DNA of 64,000 bases, taken from Dipetalonema caudispina. Lineage: Eukaryota; Nematoda; Chromadorea; Rhabditida; Onchocercidae. Position 1 is the first letter of the stretch. Every line of letters starts with the position of its first letter. The notes beneath the pieces were generated by a model. It was given only the letters and a program-made list of their open reading frames with translations. It made no database searches and had not been told where the DNA came from. Location of the stretch: the NCBI GenBank assembly GCA_013365325.1, contig JABVXV010000235.1, positions 1 to 64,000 on the forward strand, given 5' to 3'. A program made the position numbers and the translations under genes. Positions 12,364-24,391 of this stretch are shown here, piece after piece.

Positions 12364-15300
12364 TGTCATTTGCGGAAGTGGAGGAAAACGCTGCGTCATC
12401 TACGACAAACAGTGAGGAATTTGAAGATGCTCAAGATGAGTTACGACCACTTCCCGAACGTTCCACGTTGATAATCGGTACCGGACGCGGCAGTAATCAT
12501 CCGTTACGACGTGATGTGTTACCGACCGAAAGTGAAATAAATGATACGGTGATCAGCAAACAATTGTCACCACGATCGCAATCTGAAAATACTTCAACTT
12601 CATCTATTTCTTCATCGTTAAAAGTAAAAGAACTATTAAGTCTTATGAGTTCTATGCTGAAAGAATTGCCAAGTTTTATAAATAAAAAACCCATGATCAA
12701 GTTTTTTGTCCTAATGTGTAAATAACTAAAATCGATAGGGTATTTAAAATATATGCATCACGATACTTTCTTCTGATGCATGAGCATCAGTTATATGTAA
12801 CTCAGCCACACATTATTTATATTCGTTGGCTGAACGAGATTTTTTTATATGTAAATGGACCTATGTGAAATTTCTGCCTACGTTGGTTCAGTGAACAAAA
12901 ACGTGAAAAAAGAAAAATAATCTTATTCTCCACATATAGCAAGATTTCATTTGATTCTTTGTTTCTTGTATTTTTTCCCAGGATGGTATAGCAGCAGATC
13001 GTCGGTATCGCTTAGACGCTTTACGGAACCGAATGACAAATGAATTTGGGTCAGGAAATACGTTACTGAACAGCGGTGGTGGTGGTTACACCGATGATGA
13101 CGCTGGCTCAGCGAGCGAAAGTGCGTCTTTGGCATCCTGGGGACGTAATCTACTTATACAAGCTCCTTATACGAAGATGAAATTGGTGTATCCGGCTGAT
13201 ACAATTAGCACAAAGGCTTTTTCCGGCCATCAGAATTTAAGCAGGCAAGGTTACCAATGTCAAATAAATATAGGAAAAATGTTATCTTGACCTTATTTAA
13301 TCTTTTGTATAAAATCGGGCACAGCAGTTCATAAACTTTTGAGACTAAAAAATAAAATAACATTTCATCTTCTGCTAAAATAATTTTAGCGGAACAGATT
13401 CGTTGTCGCAGAACACTAATTTCGGTAACAGCAGTGGATCACGAATTGTAGAGTCAACACCTCCATCTCGTTCTCCATCATCGTCATTAATAAAAGTACC
13501 ATGCGATAACACTACCTTCGGTGTAAAGCTTCCACCTCCTCATAGTGTTCCTCCGCCATTACCACCAAGAAGGCCATGTGGAAGACTTCCTAATGCCCTT
13601 TCACCTCAACAGGTGGATTCGCTTATTGGGAAACGGTATGTTCTAGGTTTTCCTCCTATAATCTTATTAGCTCGCTTACAGCTTATCTTCAAGAAAACTC
13701 AATGAATAATTTGAAAAAGTTTCTAGGATATCACCCACGAAAGAAGTGGAAGAATCGAAGATTGATGCAAGCCATTTATCATTTCATACGTATGTTTATT
13801 TGATTTCATTTTCCAGTCTTTGGTCTGTAAAACATTTGTGTAATGGTGTTCTTTTCTTCAAACATTAAATGTTTCTTGTTGCTAACTGTTGTAGCACTAG
13901 CTGATTCGAAGGTTAGTAAATTTAATATAATGCAATTTCCGAATGCTGTAATCTCGATCTGAATCATAACTTCGAAATTTTATTTCAAAATCCTGGTTTA
14001 GCTAGATTAAAGCTGATTTGGGATAAAGATTTACAGTGTCAAGCCAGAAAAACCGTTGAAAAAGGATGCTATTTCGTTGGTTGACGGCTTTGCTCGATTG
14101 CGTGGACATGCAAAAACAAATTCGCTGGATCGTGGGTTGAGTTTGGCAAAAAGCATAAAATCAGGCCCGTTTCCACCACGTAGTGATAAGAGTAATTCCT
14201 TGAAGCGGGAATATTTTGCTGATTCTCCGTGTAGTTCACCCTATTTATCGTTTGATGGAGGAGAAGAAGATCTAAGAAACAGCGATGCACAGGGCGTCAT
14301 TCGTCAAATCACTTCTTCAATACTCAATGAACCATTAAAGTAAGCTGATTTGTTAAATGTTATGGTAGGTCATAGTTGAACTATTATTTGGAAAGATCTC
14401 TTTCTTATTTAACGACAACATGGATACTTAAAGCAATTGCTGACTCCTGAGGATGCCCTGAAACTTTATGTCGGAGTCATCCAATATGTTGATAAGATTG
14501 CATCTACTGAAAGTTTGCATGAAGCAGAGCTATTCCTGATGAGTCTCGTGTATATAGATCACAGGCCCACGAGAATAATCTGATGATGCGAACGCTCAAA
14601 TAATTTTCATTGATTCTACCGAGTACGATTTATTAAACGCAAAATTTTATATATTTTGTGTGACTTCCATGCTCGTATTTGCAATTCGTTTAAAAATTTT
14701 GCTAAGTAAATTTGAACGCTTTTTTACACTGAACTCTCCAGAAGTTGGATTTTTCAAATCAGTTTAACAAATGGTTTTTTTCAAGTAATCCTTCTTGGTC
14801 ACTTCAGAGAAGAAATGGTAGCGTTGGAATCACCCGGGCGTGGTATACCAAGCGGTCGTTTATCGTCAGTTGGAGAAGAATTTTCTACCAACTCTTCAAT
14901 TTCTACTTCTTCTCCGAAAAGATCAGTTTTAAGCGATGTCAAAGTAGCGGATGATGCTTCCCAGGACAAATTATATAAATTGCAAATTACAATTCCAAAG
15001 TCCACAAGTCACTCGAAAATGGTTCGTGCTCTTATTTATTTATGTATGGCGCTTGTAACTACCGAAGAAATCAATTAATGCTCATTTGAAATTTGAGCAA
15101 TTTAGCATTTCACCCTCTTTCACTTATGATAAAATGAAATCAAAAAATTTTCTGGAATGTGCTTGTGGTTCCAAACTACTATTATTATAGGATTCAGATT
15201 CATCGTCAAAAGATTTTGCGGTTGCGGATCATTCAGAACCATCACCGGAGCAAGTTTCCATAAAGGACGACTGTACCGCGCAAAATGCTGAAACCGAATA

Positions 15301-18300
15301 TTCAGATCCAATAACTCGAGATGTGGAGAGACGTATGAGCATGAAAGGACACCAGCAGACTTCTGGAGAGTTGGTTTCCATTCCGAGTGTGTAATGGCTA
15401 TAGTAATAATGCTTACTCAAAATTAATATTTACATAGAAGCTTGTGGTGATTGTTGCACAGAAAGTCTTTCAGTTTGATTGCAGGTTGGAAGATGGTCCT
15501 TCTTCACACACAACACCATCGTCGAGCAGTTTCGGTCGAGCAGCAGGATTCGTTAAGGGATATGGAACCTATGCATCTGAACTATTTCGTGGTGCTTTCT
15601 TACGGGCAAAAAGTGTCGTATCTTCAAGGTACTTGATTTATTTGAAGTAAAGGGCTACGTAATATATTTTACTGTGTAATACTTCGATGTAATGGTTTTG
15701 TTTTAAATTGTGATTTGTTTCAGCTCAACATCAAAATTCCCCAAAGAAGACGATGAAAGTTGTAATGAAAGTGATCATGATGATTGTTCCATAGCTGAGG
15801 GTACTCCCATTGTGCGGCCAAGGAATTCGAAGAAAGGACCGTTTGATTTTGATGGCACACGTTGCTACCAAGAGCTAAACAACGAGCATACGGTTGATTT
15901 TTCATTCATTCAAATAGATTTTGTTTTAATATATTACTAGCGAACAAAAAAATCCATCAAATATTTTTCATTTTATCTTTAAAATCGGTAATATTCTGAC
16001 TAGTTTGACTTATTTTCAGTTATTTAGAACCTAAATCACATCTTGAAAAATACATATTTAAAGTTCATTTAAAAGTGGATTCATTTATTTTTAGAACTGT
16101 TTCTTTGTCCTCTCTATCCAATTCTGTATATCCTACCGTAAAATCAAGAAAACCCATAATTTTTTTGAATCGTGTGAAGCCGGGTAAATTTTAGGGAGGG
16201 TTAGGAAAACGTCTTATTGTTATCAGTGAGCTGTGGGTAACACATTGATAATCTGTTAAATTCAGGGTGCTATATGGTGCATGAAATTTTCGTTATGCGG
16301 GCGTCTGTTGGCTACAGCTGGTCAAGATAGTATAATACGGGTTTGGGTATTGCGCAATCATTTGTCATATTTCAATGCCTTACGTGACCGTTACAATTCA
16401 CATTCTAAGAAAATTTCTATGACCATGGGCGAAAATATGTTACAAAATGCGATGCAAGATGTTGAAAATGATTTACGTTCTTCCTCTACTACGGTAAATC
16501 TTTCAGCGAATAAATAATATTGATTGGCTATAAAACTTAATAACTATCAGTTTTTTGGTAGCATTTCCTTTATTACGGATCTTACCGATAAATGTAGGAA
16601 ACTTTAAGAAGAGACTATTTCCAGTTGTTTCTCAGCGAGTAGGCGGCCATATATTAAAGAAGGAAATATAACGTATTTTTGACCAGTGGATGATCAGCTT
16701 CACTAATGCTTCTTACTGTGAATGCTGAATGTTTGTGCTAATAACTTGGAGTCTTCAAGTTGCAGTCCTCTCGACTTCATGAAGTTCATACATATTTGCC
16801 AAACTATTTTTTTATGGACGACGGATTGTCTCTACGTCATTCCTTTTGTCTTTTAAAATTCCGTTCTTTATTTTGCAAGATTTTGCAGCGTTTGGGATGA
16901 GATGAGATTCTATGAAATCTCATATAGAAATATAAAAAAGGAAAAAAGATTGGAATTGGACTTAGAGAGGAAGCTTTTGTAAGCAATTCTTATAACAAGA
17001 AAAACAGCTTTTCTGCATTCTTAATTTATCCGTCACGGCTTGCTGATTCTATGATAGATTTATTACTGTTGTAGTTTTGCAGTGTAATTTTATTGCTTGT
17101 TCAAGAAAAGTGCTTCACTTAATTCCTGAAAGGTGTTTCAGCTTGGCGAAAGCGCGGGATCATCTACATCACATGACGACGAAAGTAACTCTCTAACGAC
17201 TGCTTTAATGGCATCAAAACCATTATGTACATACAGAAGTCATACTGCTGACGTATTGGATTTATCGTGGTCTCGTAATTACTTTATCCTGTCATCAGGA
17301 ATGGATCGTACTGTTAAACTTTGGCATCTTTCCCGACCAGAATGTCTTTGTTGTTTTCAGCATATGGATTTCGTTACATGCATTGCCTTTATGCCAAAGG
17401 TTAATTTTTATACCGTTCTGGAATACTATTAATATCTACGAGAATTTGGGAATTTGTTTAAAGACACTTTAAAATAGTATTTCTTGAAAATTACCGTTCT
17501 GTCACATATTGGTAATTTTTTTTAGGATGACCGATATTTTCTTTCTGGATCATTAGATGGCAAACTTCGTTTATGGCATATACCGGACAAGAAAGTAGCT
17601 TTATGGAACGAAGTGGAGCAAGTAAAATTCATAACAGCTATCGCATTCGCCAAAAATGGAAAATTTGCGGTAGTTGGTACATACGATGGTCGTTGTTTTT
17701 TCTATACAACTGATCAACTCAAATATCACACGGTCATTGATGTCAGATCGAGTCGAGGAAAAAATGCCAGAGGGCATAAAGTAATTAATTTTTCGAGTAT
17801 TTTTGCAACATCTTTCAAGTTTAGTAAGTAGAAATAGGTTAATTTCAATGTTTATTATGAATTTTCCTTACTTAGGTATGCACTACTGGTCTTTTCAGGT
17901 AACAGGCCTAGCTGTCCATGGAGACAAATTGTTAGTCACTTCGAATGATTCACGTATTCGCATGTATGACCTGCGAGATATGGCTCTTACTTGCAAATTT
18001 AAGGTATATTCAAATAAAGCTATAATTTTCTTTGTTTTTCCTTTCCTCCTATAATTTTTTAATTTTTATTGCAGGGTGCTCAGAATGAAAGAAGTCAGAT
18101 CCGAGCTTCTTTATCACCTGATGGGAAACATATTGTTTGTGGAAGTGAAGATCGTTTTATTTATATTTGGACAACTGCTGATTTGCCGTCCTCATTAGCT
18201 GTGCGTAAAGATCGCAACGACTCATGGCAGCGTTTACGAGGTTGAGTGCTTGAGAATTTTCTTTTTATAAAAATTCTTATAGATACTATTAGAAACCTTT

Positions 18301-18969
18301 GCAAACATAATTGAAATTCTAAAATTTATTTTTGCAATTCTTGTCCGTGTTTATAAGAGAGTTCTAATACAACATCGGATTGCTTTATTAAAATAGTACA
18401 GTGTTAGTCGCGTGCTTACTGTCAAAAGAGTATCTCGTGCTGATGATTTACAGTATATCAGTTTAGAAATCATTGAATAGCGCTTTGAGGGATAGTGCGA
18501 ATAGAAGCTGGCATTAAAAATGAATTTGAACGCATAATAATTTCACTTGAAATTATTTTAACAGACCCTTAACTTCATATGCTTCACCAGCAGGCACAGA
18601 TCTTAAACATTTCTCGTGATAATAGAATTGCTTCCTTTTGGCGTCTTAGTGATCACAAAATTATCCAAGCTTTCATAATCCATTTATTAATTTAGCTAAC
18701 CAATTATTATTATTAATGAAATCTTAGGTCACTCAGCATGTGTAACAGTGGCAATATTTGCACCTCGTCCACAACTGTTTCTAAACCTTTTGGAGCAACG
18801 TCGCAGCGGTGATGATAGGAGTGAACAATCGAAACCTAGCAAAAATATATCAGATCGTCAAATTCACGGTGATGTCATCATTTCAGCGGATCTAAACGGT
18901 TCAATTCGTATTTTCGTGAATCGTACAAGGATCAAAGCTGGCTCGTCGAATTTTTTTCCCACTGATTAG
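12363..18969 (+). CDS. WDR44: WD repeat-containing protein 44 (rabphilin-11/RAB11BP) orthologue
   Basis: Fifteen exons (12363-12623, 12982-13244, 13390-13635, 13727-13789, 14037-14339, 14808-15021, 15191-15390, 15485-15628, 15724-15892, 16266-16493, 17142-17399, 17526-17780, 17899-18003, 18075-18240, 18728-18969) encode about 1038 residues; human WDR44 has 913. Residues 19-25 (EFEDAQD) fit a FFAT motif for VAP binding. A Ser-rich middle holds the proline-rich VPPPLPPRRP near the position of the human Pro-rich segment. GPFDFDG precedes the WD40 propeller (about 622-1038), where WSRNYF, ECLCCFQH, DGKLRLW, VTSNDSRIRMYDLRD and GSEDRFIYIW align with human WDR44. The family binds active RAB11 and works in recycling-endosome and ER-contact traffic. 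Intron 2 appears to be GC-AG. The exon 1 end is uncertain: the frame stays open to 12725, and 12623 (AAA/GTAAAA) is the phase-compatible donor. Confidence 0.93.
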
Positions 18970-20452
18970 TTCTTTGAAAGTCTAGTTCCGTTTGAATTTA
19001 GATTTGACTTTTCTTTAACTCCATCATGTTTATCTGGACATTGGTGCATTTTTGGTCTCTCTTCTGGATTTGTATGAAACTATTTAACTATTTGCGTTTT
19101 CCATTCATTGTTTCTTGGCTGCATTTGTTCTCTTTAATCAGCCAACTAAAAACTGGTCTTTTGATCTAGAACAAATGCTTGCTATGTTTTACTACATTCG
19201 GTGAAGCCATGTCCAGGTCATTCATGTCAAACTGTCCATATATTCAAGATAGATTCATCTTCTCCAGTATAAGTGAACGACGACTTGTTTCAATCTCTAT
19301 CATACATTTTCGTATATTTGCTGTATATAATGTTCGCTCTATCGTTGTAGATAATTGTTTTTCATATATCGGTTTACATTTCCTATTTTCAGTTTTCATG
19401 TATATGCATACAATCACTAAGAGGGCATTTAAACCGTTGTTGCCTATTTAGATACGAAATTTCAAGGAATGATGCATTTATAGTGGATCTGCGAATATTT
19501 TTACTATACATGAATAGACATTACACCAACTATGTACTTTCTTGAAGTTGAACTTTTATGCTAAAATACTTAAATAATACTGACATGTATAGAAAAAAAA
19601 GAACATTCGGTAAAGGCATGTAATATTTAAGACCAGGCAGTATGTGAACTATCGACAGTAATTTGATCATTTCTGATTAGATGAAAAATTCATTTCATCT
19701 ACTTTCATATCTTTTGCTGTTGACCAAAACATTTCGGCCTTTGGTAGTTGCCTCTGTTTCTGTGTGTATTTTTTTTCATTTTTTTTATTTTTCTAAGGAC
19801 ATAAATTCAGAAGTTGTTCATTTAATATTGCAGTACTTTCATGAATAGTTGTTATTCTAATTACGAGTATCCAGTGTGATCGTGCCTTGATAAAATAAAA
19901 TAATGTAAGTAAGTTTTACAATATTTTTTCCAGGTTACTTCCTGAAGAAATTATTTTTAATTTACTTTTTTTTCATCATTAAAGGAGTAAGCTCAAATTC
20001 TTCATGCTTCTTTTTTCAAATAATATTTTTGAATTGATGTGTGTGCATTCTTTCCCTTGTCACACTGTCATGCTTATTTCATGTATTTTATCCAGATTTA
20101 GATGTGGATCTTTGAATAGAATGGAATTATTTTCATCATGACACACTAATTCCCATAATCAGAAATTTAACTCTGATAATATCCGACCTTTTTCATGTAA
20201 TTCAGTCTTTACATGTCTTAGATATTTTTTTGTTTAAACTTAGACACTCAACCGAGTTTAGAAGTATTCGGTCAAATGATTAATGCAATGGATGGTGGTA
20301 CTTGCACGATGTTGTGATGAGTTTTTGCTAAGATTTTCAAATCTTTTTGGAAAGTTACAGAAAATACTATATTCATACATTAGAAGTCTGGTAATAATTA
20401 TTTGCAAACTTCGTCCTTTAATTAATTTATGAGTAATTACAGCTTTCAGTTG
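18970..20452. other. Intergenic region WDR44 to MRPS14
   Basis: AT-rich 3' flank of WDR44, with an AATAAA at 19894. Acceptors TTACAG (20440) and CTTTCAG (20447) lie just before the MRPS14 start. I see no exon of a further gene. Confidence 0.4.
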
Positions 20453-21639
20453 ATGCATTCTTTGCGGCAATTTTCATCTGTGTTATCAAAGTTGAATATA
20501 TCATGGCATCGAGTAACTGCTTCGACGCGCTGTTTGATGAGTTCTAAGCCAACTGATACCGTTGAAATAATCCCATCTGCATCGGATAATAACGACAGTT
20601 CGGTTGTCGAAAATGAATTGCCAGATGTAGTCATGGACGCTGTGAACAAGGAACAACCTATCTTACCTTACAGTCAAAAAGCATTGAAAACACTAAAGTA
20701 AACTTTGAAAGTCGCTAAAGTTTAATCAAATTGCACAAAGATTTTGCTTCAACTGGTCTTAACAGGTATTTTAAGGACTGTACTGAAATGGACTTTCGCA
20801 TTAGTTGTATATTATTTGTCTAAGAGATTTTCTAAGCTATTGTATTACAGGGATAGGGATAAAAATGACTTCAACTATATTTCTGCAGTTATTAAATGAG
20901 AAAATTTAATTTAATTAATTCGTTAATTAACTCTGCATGGATTTTAATTTTCTACATGATTTTAATTTTCTACAGACTAGACGAGTACCCGTACTATGTG
21001 GAACGTGAATGGTGGAAACATGGTAACAGGATGACATTCTGGTCGACTTGGCGGATGAAGAGAGATGTCAAAAGACGGCATTTGCTTGCCGAGCTGGGCC
21101 CGGATCGTGTCCGATTGAAGGCACTGAAATCTAATATTATATTGCCGGAAATGATTAGAGATGAATGTGCCAAAAAGTTGCATAATTTCCCCAAAGGATC
21201 ATGTCCAAACCTCGTTCAACATTTATGTCAATTTAGTGGTGCTCGCCGTGGTAAACTGAACAGATTTCATCTTCATCGCCAGATTTTCAGGCATTTATTT
21301 CATATAGTTTATAAGCAACCGTTAGTACTTCCCATTTCGCCGATAATTTCAATTTCAGTCTTGAATAATACAATTTCTTCCATGAGAAACACTTGGAATT
21401 GAATTTTCATTTTTGCGATTATGAAATATTTTAACCACAAATTAAAAAATCGGTTTATAGCAAATTAATGGTCCAACAATGATAGAATAAGCGGAATATT
21501 TTAGTGACCAGTGTCGTAAGTGTCTTCTTGAAGTTGCACTATAATGATCGCACAGTTTTTTAGGTATTGTATGTTGATATTTTTTAGGCGTCTTGCTGAT
21601 CATGGTCAATTATCCGGTGTGCAGCGAGGAATTTGGTGA
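20453..21639 (+). CDS. MRPS14: Mitochondrial small ribosomal subunit protein uS14m
   Basis: Three exons (20453-20697, 20976-21290, 21588-21639) encode 203 residues. The C-terminal 97 residues follow MRPS14: STWRMKRDVKRR, LRLNSLR-like VRLKALK, ILPEM, FPKGSCP and the closing LADHGQLSGVQRGIW. The protein belongs to the head of the 28S mitoribosomal subunit and binds the 12S rRNA 3' domain. The N-terminal part is about 75 residues longer than in human. It begins with an Arg/Ser-rich matrix-targeting leader and continues into an acidic segment and WWKHGNRMTFW. ATG 20453 is preferred over 20429 because acceptor-like AGs lie at 20440 and 20447. The second intron has no usable GT donor in the right phase; the frame requires AG/GC at 21290-21292. 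An AATAAA lies 42 bases after the stop. Confidence 0.9.
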
Positions 21640-21680
21640 TAAATATGTTGTATATTGTTTTGCTGTCATTTATTTTCTTA

Positions 21681-21686
21681 AATAAA
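21681..21686 (+). terminator. Poly(A) signal of MRPS14
   Basis: An AATAAA hexamer lies 42 bases downstream of the MRPS14 stop. It precedes by about 190 bases the TTTCAG acceptor (21877) of ATP6AP2, a spacing seen between genes of nematode operons. Confidence 0.6.
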
Positions 21687-21887
21687 AACAAATCTTTTTA
21701 TTTCCTTTATGTGCATTCGGTTTCTAAAAACTGCCGGTAAAGACTTTTTCAACGATACAATCATTCGTGATATATTTTTGATGTATTGCATACATTGTTT
21801 GATTTATTTGTCACCGAATTATTCATTTCTTCTCACCGCTTCAACAGATTGCCACTGTTAACCAAAATTGATTTCAGATTATTGAGC

Positions 21888-24391
21888 ATGACTCATATTT
21901 ATACGGTTTTAGCGATATTGTATTCTTTGATGCAAGGTGATAATTATTATTTCTTCTTGATACCTAAATTTAATTTGTTTTTTTCTTATCAAGTTGATTT
22001 ATATCTGCAAAAATTACTCATGTTCTTATGTTCTGTAGTAATTTTCTTTTTTTTTCAGGATCATTATGTGCGGAACTGTATTTTTTAGCTTCCAAACCAA
22101 TTGAACTTCCGGATCCCACCACAACTTTTTTATCTAAAACCGATTTTGTACAAGCCAACAAATACATTCTAGGGCTGACGGCAGAAGCTCCCATAACATG
22201 GGCAAGTGATGGAGATATTTTCGGAAGACCACGAGCATTAGTAGTGGGTTAGTAGGTTTTTTTCTCTCTTTTTTTTTGTCTAATGAAGTAAAAAATTTCA
22301 CGGTCTAAGATGGTTCAGTTGCTTTTGAAGGTTATTCTCACGTACTAAAATTTTATTTGAACAAATTTGTTGACTTTTAGTTACTGTTATTGATGGGAAA
22401 GCTCTGAACAACCTATCACCATCTGGGTATGCCGTGTCGACAGAAGGTGAAGATTTCAACCATGAGGAATTGATTAACAACAAAATATTTGGTGATAATG
22501 GACAGGAATGGATTCTGATGCGTAATGCAGGGCTAGAAGGCTCACAAATTGCTTCTGATGCTCAGAATGCTTTTTCAAAAATTGAAGTCAAAACGAAAAG
22601 CGAGCCACTACGACAGGAAATTGAAAATCTTTATAAAATTGCAGAATCGGTAAAATGTTCAAGATTACCATCTTTAGCATTTCATATTATCATCAAAAAG
22701 TAAGACATCGTTAATGCAAGCAGTAATACTATCAGGGGTAGGCGAAATTGACTATTCTAATGGTTTAAATCTAAGGTATTTGCTATCCACTTGTCACGAA
22801 GATCTATATTTTCTGTATGATAGATGATGTGAGATAAGACTGTAACTTTTTAATGCTCAAATTCAGTTTTAGAACTTTGCTTCATATTTCATTTGAGGAA
22901 CTTCAAAGTTTTCACATTTTTAGATAAGTAAATCGAAAGTTGCTCGTACTAGAAACACCCCAACAATTTTCATTATCGACGTGAACGGTTTGCCAACTGC
23001 TGAGCATGAATTATCCGAAGATGAGTATAAACGAGCTATTGACGAGTTGGAAAACGCAATTCAGTATTTAATTTCTATGCTGAGAAATACATACAATGAT
23101 CGCATGATTGCAGAACTCATTACGGAATCGGTGTCTGAAATCAAAAAGAGGCAGAAAAGACAGGTGAAACATTTATCATGAAATCTGAATCTGAATAAGA
23201 TTTGGCTCGTTTTATAACTTATCTCAGTTTATTTATTCTCTTTTGTACTGTGATCAACTTTAACGCAGAAGAAGGAAGGAGATAGTTCCAGATTTTTTTT
23301 TCCTTATGCAGAAGTTAACAGGTGGAAATTTCCTTGACTATGAAAAGATTATTCTTTTTCGTACTTGATCAGTGGTAAAAACAACGTTCTGCTAGTCTTT
23401 AGATCAATAAAACCTACTTACCCACTTCATTTACACGAGAAAAAAGGCATAGAAACTGAGTTTCAGGACATTTCTCACCTTTTTTTTTCCTTTTCAATTA
23501 CTACTTTGTTACAAGTCGAATTCAATAATTTTTAAGAGAATACTTTGTAAATTCATGTGATGTTATTGATAATATCGTACTAAGCATGACTGCTTCATGG
23601 GCATTGAATTCGGTACTTATCAGTATGCATGATATCGTACGTTAATTCATGTAGTGATCTTTGATGGCTGTGAGATGAAAATATAATGTTAATTTATGGT
23701 TTTAACCAGCCTTTTTATTTCCAGAATCCTGAAAATAATGCCGATCGAATAATGAGATTACGGAAGGATCTAAATATTTATCAGGTTTTTTCTTCATCTA
23801 TTTTTTATGGAATATCTTAATTGAAATAGTAGTTTTTCTCTTTTTTTTTCCTGTTTTATTTATAGCTTTTATTCTTCATTTGCTTAAGACGTCTTTTTTT
23901 ATGTAAACACTAGTTAGGAAACGTAGAAAACTACGCATATTTGTTTAAAATTCCTCAGGATTTTTTCGCTGAATAGATAAGAAATTTCTCTCTCACGTGG
24001 ATTATATATGATGAAAAATACCTAGTTTTATTTAACCTTTGGATATCATGGAATGTAAGTTTTTCATTATCAGAATTTTTCTATCGCTCCGTTGGTTAAT
24101 ATGGAGTTGTTATTTTAAATTATTACAAAGATATGATATTTAAGGTCAAACTTGGTGACATTTTTTTTACGAAATATTTCGGTGATTTAATTTTTTTGAA
24201 TTTATTGATGGTTTCCCATATATTTTCAGTTTTCATCGACCAGTTATCCAGCTATTTTTGGAATATTTCTACTTGTAACTGTTGCTCTTTCATTAGCGGC
24301 TGTCTTCGTAGCTGTTGGTTTGTGGAGTATGGAGCCGGGCAAAGATTCAATTATTTATCGTGTGGTAACAACTCGGATGAAGAAAGATTAA
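21888..24391 (+). CDS. ATP6AP2: V-ATPase accessory protein 2 / (pro)renin receptor
   Basis: Six exons (21888-21936, 22059-22247, 22381-22649, 22924-23163, 23725-23784, 24230-24391) encode 322 residues; the human protein has 350. A signal peptide (about residues 1-20, VLAILYSLM core) is followed by a divergent lumenal domain. The diagnostic part is the C-terminus: a transmembrane helix about 277-298, then WSMEPGKDSIIYRVV, matching the human NMDPGYDSIIYR segment. A furin-type RQKR lies at 245-248, the region where human ATP6AP2 is cleaved. The tail ends RMKKD, a basic end resembling the human one. The family assembles V-ATPase in ER/Golgi and endolysosomes. ATG 21888 follows a TTTCAG acceptor by 10 bases. 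The close spacing after MRPS14 suggests co-transcription. Confidence 0.92.
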
